Below are positions 38,295 through 48,575 of a stretch of DNA of 64,000 nt, one piece after another. Origin of the DNA: Malachius bipustulatus. Lineage: Eukaryota; Arthropoda; Insecta; Coleoptera; Melyridae. The notes beneath the pieces were generated by a model that did not search any database, was not told the DNA's origin, and saw nothing but the letters and a program-made list of their open reading frames with translations. The translations under genes and the position numbers were made by a program. Numbering within the stretch: position 1 is the first letter of the stretch; every line of letters begins with the position of its first letter. The stretch spans positions 496,001-560,000 of the forward strand of contig OU342635.1 in assembly GCA_910589415.1 (NCBI GenBank), given 5' to 3'.

Positions 38295-38520
38295 GAATTT
38301 GCTGGGTTAGATGACGAACTGCTGATGTGTGAGGATCATTTTGCATAACATTGCGAGCCGTTTGGGCCGTCTCTTCAGTACGTTTCTTTGGTCCGCCACT
38401 TACTGTTATCACAACATTTCCTATCCTTCGGAAATTTTAAATGTGTTGCAAAACACCTTCTCCAAAATTCTGGACAGCTACTGCAACACCAGGATACTCC
38501 TCTCGGAACCCAATTAAACA
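38295..38520 (-). pseudogene. Transposon-related helix-turn-helix protein fragment
   Basis: On the minus strand one frame reads VITVSGGPKKRTEETAQTAR, NVMQNDPHTSAVRHLTQQIH between about 38412 and 38296, preceded by FREEYPGVAVAVQNFGE. This resembles the DNA-binding region of mariner-like or DUF4817-type insect transposon proteins (a GRPKRRTEE-like linker, then a PHTSxRRL helix). A stop lies upstream near 38428 and the frame runs into the satellite at 38294, so only a scrap survives. The satellite edge therefore cuts a transposon. Confidence 0.45.
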
Positions 38521-38879
38521 GTTTTCTATTGAGTAGACCCAAATTCCATCGATTTTATTGCCATTTGAAATAATTTTCAACTAGAAACGTTTTTTGTTCT
38601 AACGTGAACAACATTTTTATGATTTTAAGTTTTTAATTTGATTTAAACAATATAAAATTATCAAACGTGGAAAGGCACGTAATAATTGATTTCCTTGTTT
38701 TATGAATTAAATTAATGATTATTATCCTATCCTTCTATCTTTAACTACATTGAAATGATAATTGCGAAAATGTCAGTGAGTTTGTCAGTTACTTCCTTGC
38801 CGCTAGAGATGCGCCATCATGACGTAGCAGATCAACATGCTAAGGAGAGTCTGTCCCTACCGAATTATCACAAAATTTA

Positions 38880-39200
38880 GGTAGATCCAGAAAATATTAT
38901 CGTTATATTTAAGGAAAAACTACAGAGTCACTGGATTACTAATGGAAACAAACGTTCGATTCAAAAGGCAAATGTTATAATTGTGTATGTGGACAGGTCG
39001 AAGACCTAAACCACCTATTTTTAGAATGCCCTATTAACAAGCTAGATAATTTCTAAATTTATGGACTTTTGCTTTCATGCGGCATATCTACCCCAATAAA
39101 TGCGGGAACAATTCTGTCCAATCTTAATTTTAAGGTATCTATGGTTTTTTCCAAGTTTTTGAAACTGAACCAGATTTCTTTATAGGTGTACCTGACTTTT
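38880..39200 (+). pseudogene. LINE ORF2 C-terminal fragment (zinc knuckle)
   Basis: On the plus strand a frame near 38970-39035 reads KCYNCVCGQVEDLNHLFLEC followed by PINK. A Cys-rich knuckle ending in H-x4-C is usual at the C-terminus of LINE ORF2 proteins. Downstream, GLLLSCGISTPINAGTILSN and KVSMVFSKFLKL follow after a stop at about 39051. A short AG microsatellite (about 39274-39289) lies beyond and could mark the element's 3' side. No reverse transcriptase remains upstream. Confidence 0.5.
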
Positions 39201-39866
39201 AAATTTTCCCTCCTGTATCTTGGGATCTATCCAGAGGCAACTTCCGGGTGTGTTAATGCTCTGCTGTTGCCCCAGAGAGAGAGAGAAGAGTAATTTCATT
39301 TGTTGTGTTTTGTTCAAATACTAAACACTCTTTAAGTTAATTACAAGCACTGGAAATCGCCAGGATATCAAAATCTGGCCAAATCATAGAAACACTTGAA
39401 TCTGGCTGTATGTACCCAAATGGTGCCCAAGCCATAGAAATAAAAGAAGAACAAGTGATGCGCCATCGAGCATGGAAATCTCGACGATAATATGTCGATT
39501 CTTTTTTAATAGAGAATCTTGTGTGCAAAAAACACTACTTCAGAGTATTTGTTGCTGATGAAATATTTAGACTCAGGGACTACTTGTAACTACCCGTAAA
39601 GCTAGTTATTTTGATATCACAGTTACAGGACATTACCGTGACAGCGCATCACAATCGTTCACAATCGTAGGAATAGAAACTTTGAAAGTAGAAAGTCGAA
39701 TAGACTAGTCTACTATGCCGAATTAATTGCTAAGAAATAAATTACTGGAGTTTGGTTATTGTTATTTATTTATATTGTTAAAATTAATTAAAAGCGCTCT
39801 CGTAAGAGCGAAAAACTGCTATAGTTGAAAGTTGTTTTCGCAATGGGATGGCAGTAAGTAAACTTC

Positions 39867-40357
39867 ATGGAATGTGGATATTGTAATGTCTGGAATAATT
39901 ATTATGATCGTGGTGGAACCCAAGAATTACTTCTAGCTCCTCATCAAACTCAGTGCTTGGATGAAATGTTTCTGTATGAACCTGCTTACAAGCTTCTTAG
40001 AAAGGGTGCTCACTTTTGTCCTTATCCAGTGATATAGCAGTGAAAGTATACCCACTAGGCAGGTGAATTTTGTTTTATTACGTCCCAAAACTTACAGTTT
40101 TACCCAAGACTTTTTTTTAGGTTTAGCATGGCTTAGAATATCATGTAGATCAGTTCTCAAAGTTGCCGAACAAGGATTTGTTATTTTGAAAAGTTCCGAA
40201 GCAACCGATTTAGTGAAAAAGATCTGTGATGATCGACTATCTATCGTAATATACCGATACCCTAGCAGTGATCCGATATCCGAACAATTACAGAGTGCCT
40301 TTAGTGGAATACGAGAAACCGTGTATTAAAATGTGTCCAGGAGAATCCCTAAATAAA
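39867..40357 (+). CDS. Possible two-exon gene end with polyA signal, unrecognised
   Basis: A frame from ATG 39867 begins MECGYCNVWNNYY and contains APHQTQCLDEMFLYEPAYKL. A second frame, 40121-40329, follows a TTTTTTTTAG acceptor and contains VAEQGFVILKSSEA and DDRLSIVIYRYPSSDPI, ending TAA at 40327. Using a GT at 40006 as donor keeps the phase (a Gly codon at the join), although GTGCTC is a weak donor. AATAAA follows at 40352. Both parts have protein-like composition. I do not recognise the family. It may be the 3' end of a host gene or a decayed copy; the exon limits are tentative. Confidence 0.35.
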
Positions 40358-41208
40358 TAAATTGTCTATTTTATTATGTGTTTTATAAAAATGTCGATAA
40401 AGTGAGTGCTTATTTTATGTTGTTTTTACCTTGAATGTTTTGATTAAATTAAAACAATTCAAAATGGCGACATGCCCAAGACTTTAAATTTTAAGTCTTT
40501 AAATCAATTCAAATTGAATCAAATTGAAAAATTAAGATTTTGAATCCAACAGAGATAGAACCTCGACTTCAATATGAAAGTTGTAACTGAAGCTAAGGAG
40601 TTTCCAAAACTAGTTTCAGTTTGGGCGAGAACCTAAAAAAGCCGAAACTGGAGCCAAAAAACTAAAAACCGGAAGTCGGCCATATTTCCGCAACGAAGGT
40701 CCAAATCCAAAAACTTCAAATAAAAAAACGTTTCGTCTTGACGAGACCTACACGGCCCCGAAACGTTTCTGTTATTATAATATTTTTTTAACAAAGGTGA
40801 TATTTTAACCAACAATAAACCAGAAAACAAAAAATTATTAGTAGAAATCTGGAAACTGGAAAATTCGTACACCCTGTACCATCATCAAGTTACTCACGCA
40901 AGGATATAACTAATAAGGTAAAGGTAACCCTTCACGGATCAAGATCACGACCACGGTCACCATCATAATAGATTTTATAACAGTTACTTAGCTATCAACT
41001 CTGCGACGGCCGAATGAACATTGAACAGATAGATCATCTCGAAATGTCACCTACTGACCCCTAACCCCTTTCACAGCATAAACTCATTATGCTTGATCTC
41101 TTTTGAACGGGTTCCCTGCAAGGGGTGCTGCTTGGTTAATAAAAGCCCTGAAAGAGTCCTTTAAGGCAATTTGAAGAGCATTGGAGGGCGCTTCTCAAGA
41201 GAGAACTA

Positions 41209-41252
41209 TTTATAAATAACGAGGTCGTTGCACAGCCGATTACACGCTCAGG
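41209..41252 (+). promoter_or_regulatory. Candidate TATA/initiator promoter
   Basis: TATTTATAAATA at about 41208-41219 is followed by an initiator-like CTCAGG at 41247-41252. The TATA-to-initiator distance is near 39 bp, longer than the usual ~30. The preceding 200 bp is GC-richer than the surroundings. No coding exon can be tied to it; the transposon cluster starts 150 bp downstream. Confidence 0.18.
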
Positions 41253-41824
41253 AAGTGTCGAAGGTGTTGTCAAATTGACATGGAAGTTAATGGGAATAAG
41301 GAAAGTTAATCTGAATTCTAAAAGTGTTTTTTTTTATCAATTTTCGTAATACTAAGTGTTTTTTTTTTGTGGACCTCTTTTAAGTGAAATAAGTGTATAT
41401 GTTATAGGCAATGTGTATAATGCAGGGATTCTATACAATACCTAGGCAATGTATACAATACCGGGATCGTTCAGGCAATGTATGAAATGATTTTAATTTC
41501 TTAAACTATTTCATACTTTACCTAGGTAATGTATACAATAGACAAAAGATGAATGACATGTTGTCAGACAACATGCCATCCATTTATGTTGTGCTGTGAG
41601 CAGAGGCGGAAATTGTATTTTATTTTTATTTTTATTTCAATGTATACAATGCCTATGCATGATATAGAATGCCCGTTAAACCATGGGCAATGTATGAAAT
41701 AGAGTTTTTAAACAATTAAGCAGGTATACATATTTTACAAATTGGTCAGGTCAGGTCATTTACTTTGACTGTCCCTTTAGATAATGATATCAACAATCAG
41801 GAAACCGTTATTCGCGTACCTATA

Positions 41825-42507
41825 CAGGGCGTCCCGTATCGTTATGTTCAAATCTTGTGAGCATATAGTAGGCTTATTCCTAAGCCTAAAAAACTTAAAA
41901 GTGGCAGGTCTATCTGCATTCGTTACGAAGTTAGAGGCCTAAGAAAATAATGTCTAGTAAATACCAGATTTAACTTTGAAAGCCACATATAAAGCTCATT
42001 TTATCGACCACATCTTTAGTTTATCATGTGTTAAAAATGCCCTATTCCTTGCTGAATACAAACTTGTGCTCGGAGGCCTATTGCAGAAGTAACAGTCTAA
42101 TTTCTCGTCTTTTTTCGCGACCGATCTCTTGACCAGCATGCTGAATACGATCCAATAATAATTGCTTTTTGGAATTTAGTTACAAACGCCAATTCCGAAA
42201 TATGCAGGTGCCCAATATATTTGAATCCAAATGCCATTTCGTATGAGCAGGGGAACCTCTTCTAATGTTTATTTTGGTGACATTTACTCATGTCGCCACC
42301 ATAACAATAAATTATTAGCCTAAACCACAACACATGTGGTTGTGTGGTTTTCAAAGTTGAATCTTTGTTATTTACTAGTCATAATTTTCTTAGGCCTGTA
42401 ACTTCGTAACGAGTAAAGATAGACCTGCCACTTTTGGTTTTTTTGGGCTCAAAATTAAGCCTACTATATGCTCAAAAAATTTGAACATAACAATACGGGA
42501 CACCCTG
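41825..42507 (-). mobile_element. 683-bp MITE, copy 2, reverse of copy 1
   Basis: It starts CAGGGCGTCCCGTATCG and ends CAATACGGGACACCCTG; TATA lies on both sides. Internal sequence is the reverse complement of the copy at 4059-4741, for example GCTGAATACGATCC against GGATCGTATTCAGC-like sequence. Same length, modest divergence. No open frame. Confidence 0.92.
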
Positions 42508-42817
42508 TATACCTATACCTATACGAATACGAATTATTGGAGGTCAAATTAAGATTAGCCCTTAGTAGTAGGGTACAAAATCACAGTTTTGTTCATCTCT
42601 AGCTCTCTACTTAGAAAGAGTTGCAGCATGTTTACTTCTCCGCCCGCACGCGTTTCGCTGCCCGTTGTCGTTAATTATACACATTGCTTGATGCGCTTCC
42701 GGTATTCTATACAATACCTAGGCAATGTATGAATTGAATCGTATTTCACACATTGCCTGGACGTTTTAGGCAATGTATACAATGCCTAGGTATTATATAC
42801 AATACCGGATTATACAC

Positions 42818-43562
42818 ATTGCAATTACAATTACAATTACAAATTTCTTTATTGTACTTGAATTACAACAGTCATTGCTCAGTACAACAGCGTCATTACA
42901 GAAATTATAAAAACAAACATAAAGACAAACAGTAAAAATTTTTAAAACACACAGCATGTCAGCATAACGCCGGGAACAGTGAGGGTCGAGACGCGCAGAG
43001 ACACAAAAGAAATCAGTTCTCGATCGAGGCATAGTTCCATCTCTATGATAAGGATGGATGGATCAAGGCTTTGAGTTTTAGGTGTTTTAATATCAGACTG
43101 CAGGTAGGGATGGGGGGTGGAAGGACAGTATATCAGAGGTAGTGTAGGGTTCCAACTCCGTGAGATGTTTCCGGAGATACGCACTGTACGCTGAGAACCC
43201 AACAGTTGCAGGATCTATTTTGAAGTGGTTCAGGTATTTGATAGATGCGTATGTGAATGTCCTTTCTGAAGACGACAGATGGTGTGTAGGAGGTTTAAAC
43301 AAATTGAACCTGGTACTGTAGTGATGCGTGAATCGGTAAGGTAAAAGTCTATCCTGATTTTTGTGGATCAGTTTGAGCAGAGAGAAGACATACAAAGCAG
43401 GCACGGTAAGAAGTCCAAGCCGCCTGAAATGGCCTCTGCATGACTGCTGCATTGACAAGCCTGTCAGGATCCTAATCGCTCTCTTTTGAAGAAGAAAAAC
43501 CCTTCGCAGAGATCTCTCAGACCCACCCCAGACGGCCAGCCCATAGTTCACGTGGCTGATGA
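42818..43562 (-). pseudogene. 5'-truncated LINE: reverse transcriptase C-terminus and 3' tail
   Basis: The minus-strand frame 43551-43093 reads NYGLAVWGGSERSLRRVFLL, QKRAIRILTGL, then LTVPALYVFSLLKLIHKNQD and HHYSTR. This is the post-catalytic 'thumb' region of a CR1/Jockey-type reverse transcriptase. The 3' non-coding part ends in AATAAAG and a (TTGTAA)n tail (plus strand ATTACA repeats, about 42822-42840), typical of elements with microsatellite tails. The catalytic RT and endonuclease are missing through 5' truncation. It lies in the right terminal repeat of the surrounding TGTTA element; ATTG on both sides may be the target duplication. Confidence 0.85.
42822..42841 (-). repeat. ATTACA microsatellite at the LINE 3' end
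   Basis: Three and a half units of AATTAC read on the plus strand. On the minus strand they form the TTGTAA tail directly after the AATAAA of the LINE fragment. Confidence 0.8.
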
Positions 43563-43670
43563 CTATTGACTATAACATATACAAAAGACAGTCTAGGTAA
43601 GTACTTGATTTGACAATCACTTTACTTCAGAGTTTTTCATTCACCAGCCCAAGTATCAATCAGTTTTTAA

Positions 43671-43755
43671 CCCTTTGAGCGCTCATTTTTTTATTCCTGT
43701 ACATTTTTCTCTATGCTATGACGTCCGTAGTAGGCGTCATCAGCAGTCAAAGGGT
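43671..43755. mobile_element. Small piggyBac-like MITE remnant
   Basis: TTAA (43667-43670) is followed by CCCTTTGAGCGCTC. The other side reads GCAGTCAAAGGGT then GTAA. Internal ATGACGTCC...GGCGTCAT is palindromic. The CCC start next to TTAA is typical of piggyBac-like elements. The right target is GTAA rather than TTAA, so one base has changed or the call is wrong. Confidence 0.45.
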
Positions 43756-43899
43756 GTAACTGAACTCAATACCACAAAAAGGTCCTCTAAGAGCAAAATA
43801 ATGTTTGCAAGGTAATTAGCCCTCTTGTTAGAGAAAATTCAAGGTGGTGCAATAGAAAACAAAACAAAAAGCCCCCTTCTCATCTTGACTGTGGTATGT

Positions 43900-44170
43900 A
43901 GTACCTAATTAGGGTTTCTCTTCGAGACGTGTTGATGAATTCATTCACGGATCCTGAGAACCTGACAACTAGGCAGCGCTCTTCCCGGGCGAGTGCCACG
44001 CCCTTCAGTTGGTCCTCGGACGGCAGAGCGATGTCCTGCGATGTTGTCGGCTTTCCACCAGACCAGGTCCTTGTTCAGGATTAGGATTGCATGATCTGCT
44101 TTCGCATTGCCTGTATTTCTACACTCATAGTGCCAAGCGGATTATCGGCAGTTCTTTGTTTCCCTCGCGT
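43900..44170. other. GC-rich patch, possible retroelement scrap
   Basis: A GC-richer block with a minus-strand frame containing DHAILILNKDLVWWKADNIA. It resembles transposon-encoded protein in composition, but I cannot assign it to a family. Confidence 0.25.
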
Positions 44171-44754
44171 TTCTATTTTCTAGCATGATGCTCGTTATTC
44201 TTTTAGACGCGATATTTTACACAATATGTTTTATAAAGTGGCTAATTAGCTATTTAGAATGAAGTGTTTCACTAAATTCGAATTTGTATTTCTTAACTAG
44301 TGAAACCTTTTGATAATATTATACCTAGGACTCTTTTGTTTTTCATAGTTGAAAAAATTATAAAGTAGTATGTATACCGGGTAATTGACCATACCTACCT
44401 TTGTAGGTACATAGGACCTTGCCTAAAAATACAAAATAGTTTCTATGTTAACGAAATTAATTGTTGCTTATTATTATGATCAAAGATTTTGACGTATTGT
44501 TATTAATATTAACCTAGCCCAGTCATTAAATTCAAAAAAATCGACCTGAAATAAGCAAAATTCCGTTGTCGATTTTTCTTGTTTTTTTTCCGTTAGGGAG
44601 GTTACTGGTTGTGTCAAATTCATAATGCCAACCAAGATACGAAGTGCGCATCAACACGCCAATTTGAATTTTATGAAAAATAATAATTGTTAGTCTTTAA
44701 TTAAACTACATAATACATTACCACATTAAACCTTAAGATATAGCGATATCTTTC

Positions 44755-45125
44755 TAGGCCGTTTTTAAACTTCTTGAGCCGTTATCTTTGTACCTACACT
44801 GCTTGTAAGTTAAAAAATCGAGATTTTCATAAAAATCGCCTTTTTCAATTATTGTTATAACTCAGAAACTACTTAAAGTCCCGATTGTGAAAAGCGCATC
44901 TATTAAATTTTCTCAGGCAATTTAAAAGTATAATAATATACAGGGTGCCCCGTTAAAAAACGAAGAAGGTGTCAACTTACCGTATTTCCGGAAACGCGGC
45001 GTATTTTAAATTATTTTCATTGAACTTTTCATAGTTACTTATGTCTTAAATCTTAAACATTTAAACATTTCTTATTTTGAGTCTCTACAAACAATAGTGC
45101 CAAAGATATGGCCGGTGGTTACCTT
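44755..45125 (+). repeat. Dispersed repeat, copy 1 (with TACAGGGTG terminus)
   Basis: The segment GGCCGTTTTTAAAC...CTTGAGCCGTT...GGCAATTTAAAAGTATAATA, then TACAGGGTGCCCCGTTAAAA and AAAGATATGGCCG. It matches 49565-49865 in the same order and orientation, and in part the reverse of 48576-48790. Non-coding. Confidence 0.7.
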
Positions 45126-45246
45126 AGCGGGACCTCACCCCCCCCCCCTCTCAGGTATCACCGTATTTATTTAATAACTTTCGCGACTTTTTGAGGTTTA
45201 AAAAAAATGAGATCGTGGAGAAAAAGCTGTAATAATAGGAGCGAAC

Positions 45247-45333
45247 ATGTCTTGGCATGGTCATGTTGCAGGTCTGGCGAAGAGTACTTCCCAAAAACTT
45301 GGATCTCTCTTCCGCGCGAAGAAATTTTATATA
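45247..45333 (+). pseudogene. LINE reverse-transcriptase fragment, left of the Ginger insertion
   Basis: The plus-strand frame reads SWHGHVAGLAKSTSQKLGSL then FRAKKFYI up to the TATA at the element border. This is the conserved 'LxWxxHV..AK.ASQKLG.LFR' block that precedes 'LYKAQIRP.LEYCSH' in insect Jockey-type reverse transcriptases. That next block is found on the other side of the insertion at 46560. Several residues at the junction are missing or out of frame, so the gene was already decaying or was altered there. A stop lies just upstream. Confidence 0.75.
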
Positions 45334-46556
45334 TGTTACGGGTAAAGTTGGATAAGCGAGTAAACCTAGGTTTACCCGGGTAAACTGCGTAATACCCAAG
45401 ACTCTTGGGTAAAGTCCAAAATATATTTGGAATTGTACACGTTTCGGGCTTTACCCGGGTAAACCGCGTTCTATCCGTTTTCCCTTGGCTAAAGTTGGGT
45501 GTAGGATTTTATTATTTCGTCATCTTTTGCCACGCCACCGCCACGTGCAGTTCGAAAATGGCAACCGAAGAGAGTGGAAGCTCTCGTTTAAAACAGCGTT
45601 TCTATGAAGTTTTCGATGAGTTGGTGTCTTCTAAAAGTGCAAACAGTTTTTATTTAAATAATGAACAATACCAAGAAATGCTGGAGTCAGTTAAGTTAGC
45701 AAAAAATGCTAAAACCAAGTCCACTCTACATTATCGACGTTTGAAGAGGTTTTACATAATATGTTCTGTTCGAGCAGGAGTTCGCGAACCGTGTCATTTC
45801 ATTGAAGAGTTATGTTCTATGCATGTGGAATGGCCTTAAAGTAGTACATGACAAACCACGTCATAGTCAGTCACAAGGCAACGTGGAAAGAGCAAATGAA
45901 GATATACAAAATATGCTCATGATGACGTGGATGGACGATGAAAACTGCAGGCGATGGTCAGAAGTCTGCGATTTGTCCAATTATTAATGAAAAACAGGCA
46001 TACCACGTGGAATAAAAGGAGCTCCTAACACCGCCATGTTTGGGCATGATATTAAAGTCGGCGATTCCACATCAGCTTTTCCAAAAGAAACTATTGAGAA
46101 TCTACGAACCGAAGAAGAGCTTGAGAAAGGGAATTTGCTGTAGAAGAACAGCGTCAACAAGAACAAAACGAATACCAGTCTATAGACAGTGGCCCAGAAA
46201 TAAACAATTCGCAAGAAGATATTACTGAAGGTGACAATATGAAAGACGTCGACAATAATTATAAAGAAACCGCAAATAATATAGAAACTTCAGAAAATCA
46301 GACCAAATGTGCAGATGTGCTGAGCCAAGTACATTACCAGGCAATATTAAGCAATAGGGAAACATTAATGGCCTTTTCATTTATGGTACATCCAACTTTA
46401 ACCAAGCGAAAGCGGATAAAACGCGGTTTACCCGGGTAAAGCCAGAAACGTGAACAATTACAAACATATTCTGGACTTTACCCAAGAGTCTTGGGTATTA
46501 CGCAGTTTACTCGGGTAAACCTAGGTTTACTCGCTTATCTAACTTTACCCGTAACA
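45334..46556 (+). mobile_element. Ginger-like DNA transposon (TGTTACGGG ends), internally deleted
   Basis: Inverted repeats of about 165 bp start TGTTACGGGTAAAGTT and end AACTTTACCCGTAACA. TATA flanks both ends (45330-45333, 46557-46560), a 4-bp duplication. Palindromic motifs lie within the repeats: CCTAGG, TTTACCCGGGTAAAC and CCCAAGACTCTTGGG. It encodes a KRBA2-like integrase (separate entry) whose centre is deleted. It sits inside a LINE RT gene that is readable on both sides. Confidence 0.9.
45558..46439 (+). pseudogene. KRBA2-like integrase of a Ginger-type transposon, broken
   Basis: ATG at 45558 opens MATEESGSSRLKQRFYEVFD and NNEQYQEMLESVKLAKNAKT, the usual N-terminus of KRBA2-like transposon proteins. 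After RRLKRFYII the zinc-binding domain and most of the retrovirus-type integrase core (first two Asp) are missing. In another frame the core resumes near EFANRV, with NGLKVVHDKPRHSQSQGNVE; VERANEDIQ holds the catalytic Glu. A stop at about 45985 and further frame changes follow before GAPNTAMFGHDIKVG and IENLRTEEELE. A tail rich in Asn and Glu ends RKRIKRGLPG at 46439, inside the right terminal repeat. Family role: strand transfer during cut-and-paste transposition. This copy cannot catalyse it. Confidence 0.85.
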
Positions 46557-46915
46557 TATACAAGGCTCAAATCCGACCATCCTTGGAGTACTGCTCACAT
46601 GTTTGGAACTCAGCTCCTAAACATACGCTGAGACTACTCGACTCTATTCAGAAAAGGGCCATCCACTTGATTGGGGACCGAGATTTGACAAAAAATTTAG
46701 ACACTCTCGAACATCGAAGAAAAGTAGCTGACCTGAGTCTGTTTTACAGATATTTTAATGGAAGGTGTTCAAAAGACGTGGCCCGCTTGATCCCACTTAG
46801 AATAAGACCGGGCAGAAATAAACGTCGAGCCGCATGCGCTCATCCGTATCAGGTTCAGTTCGTTACACCTCCCATATTTCAGACTTATTTTGGTGGGTAT
46901 AAAAACAAGTTATAG
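46557..46915 (+). pseudogene. LINE reverse-transcriptase C-terminus, right of the Ginger insertion
   Basis: The plus-strand frame begins YKAQIRPSLEYCSHVWNSAP, continues DSIQKRAIHLIGDRDL, VADLSLFYRYFNGRCSKD and HPYQVQFVTPPIFQTYF, and ends at TAG 46913. This is the end of a Jockey-type ORF2 and continues the fragment at 45247-45333. No stop interrupts these 110 codons, so this half is better preserved than the left half. The 5' portion (endonuclease, RT catalytic centre) is absent from the window. Confidence 0.85.
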
Positions 46916-48450
46916 GCAAATACTCTCTACTATCAATACTATACCTCTCTATACCTTTTAAATCGTACCACAAGTTTTACAGCGTCCACGTAAGGCAATG
47001 GACGCTGTAACTTATTGTTAACAAACATATTACAGGCTTTGTTATTTACTGTTGTGTATTGATTACCAACTCTACAGTGTTGATATTTAAAACTCTCGAC
47101 ATGTTTGACCAAATATACGTTTTAATGTCACCCAAATGCGCTTGGTGGCGCATCTGAACTTGTCCTCAATCGATTACAATGCATTAGGTATAGAAGTGTT
47201 CGGTATTCTTGACTTAACATATTTTCGGTATAGGTTTCGTCTTCAAGGAATTATTCATGAATTAGGAGTTAGGACCATATACCATATGATCTGACAATGT
47301 GGTGATTTAAAAATATTATATTAATCTACTTTGATATTTTACGTTCAAGACTCAAATTGCCAGTCTTAAGCCATATACAGAATAATGGACGATAAATAAA
47401 ACACTAATGTTTTAAAGAATTCTACTGTATTTTATATTTTATATTTTTTATTCATCATTCATCAGTGTGCAGCGACTCTACAAAGTAAGGGCTGAAAACA
47501 TAAATTTCGTACAGAATGAGCAATATGTCAGAATAATTATAGATAAAATTTATTGCTGCGAGATGAATAAACACTCCAGTTTACTTCGAGTTACAGCAGC
47601 TAATAGGCTGGCTGTCGGAGTCCATCCAGTTTCATCTAAAAAATATCATTATTCGTAACTAGCATGACGTATGGAGCATTTACATGAGAGATCAAAAGTT
47701 AATGTTAAAGTGTGCAGGCAATAATTCTTGCAATGAAGCGTGTAAATTCCAGTACTCCTATAATTAGGTCAAATAGCGTCGAAACACAGTAGGTAATGGA
47801 AGCTACGCCTTCGAACTCATCGCCGCCGATGATTTCGACCACAGACGAAACGTTCGCCTTACACTCAAAAACTATTAAAACTGAAATGATTTCGCAGTCT
47901 CAAATTTGCTTTAAGTTTAGTTCATGGTGACTTTATATTATGTAGATGCTTTTTTTAACATTAACTTTGTCAACTACATTTATCGATAACTTTATTAACT
48001 AATGCAGTTTTGTTTTAGTGTTTTGAGTGTTTTTAGTGTTTGGACTTTGGAGAATACTAATAATGGATGCTTTATTCATATTATTATGAATCAAAGAAAC
48101 GTTTTTAGTTGTTTAAACAAGAATTTTTTCTAGGTAGGATGTGTAGGAGGGTGAAAATTGAATTGAAATTTAAAATTAAGTATTTAATTGACGATTCTGA
48201 CATTACACTGGTATGCTATTAGCTAGAGTACCTGGATATTGACAGATTTTAATTGTATCAGAGTACGGAAGGTTATATAGTGTCATTTTCGTCGGTCGTC
48301 TCTTTTTACGTTGTAGTTACTTTCTCGCGTCGAAGTCGGATAAGCTGGTTCGGTTCGGTTTCAATCGAGATTCACAACTACTGCCATTGACGTGCATTTT
48401 AATAATTTATTATTAAAAGTATCTACCTATTCAACAATTTCTCTGATTAT
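46916..48450. other. AT-rich stretch with a short dispersed repeat
   Basis: No gene is supportable. GACTCTACAAAGTAAGGGC and nearby GAAAACATAAATTT at about 47472-47508 recur at 57193-57228, so a dispersed repeat of unknown type is present. A palindromic pair flanks GCAATGG at about 46981-47010 (ACAGCGTCCA / TGGACGCTGT). Confidence 0.4.
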
Positions 48451-48575
48451 ACAGGGTGGGGCGCACTGAGCGCCTCGGTCTGTGTAGCCTAAATCGTGCA
48501 CAATTATTTAAAAAAAAATTAAATTGTGTTTACACAGGGTCGTAGTGCCTACAACTTAAAATTATTTTGGACTAT

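Larger units (their letters stand above)
41400..43577. mobile_element. Ginger-like non-autonomous element (TGTTATAGGC ends), with two nested inserts
   Basis: The left end TGTTATAGGCAATGTGTATA at 41400 is preceded by TATA (41396-41399). The right end TATAACA at 43571-43577 is followed by TATA (43578-43581), a 4-bp target duplication. The terminal regions are packed with CCTAGGCAATGTATAC-type palindromic motifs in both orientations (41405-41540, 41640-41700, 42700-42820). Two later insertions lie inside: the 683-bp MITE at 41825-42507 and a LINE 3' end at about 42818-43562. Removing them leaves about 750 bp without coding capacity. The TGTTA start and TATA duplication match the integrase-encoding element at 45334-46556, so I infer the same superfamily. 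Confidence 0.7.

Noticed and set aside
42753..43202. Short frames around the LINE tail as genes
   Set aside because: They overlap the recognised reverse-transcriptase frame or its 3' non-coding tail in other frames.
45405..45557. N-terminal extension of the integrase frame upstream of ATG 45558
   Set aside because: This part lies in the left terminal inverted repeat and matches no KRBA2-like protein; ATG 45558 gives the family's usual start.
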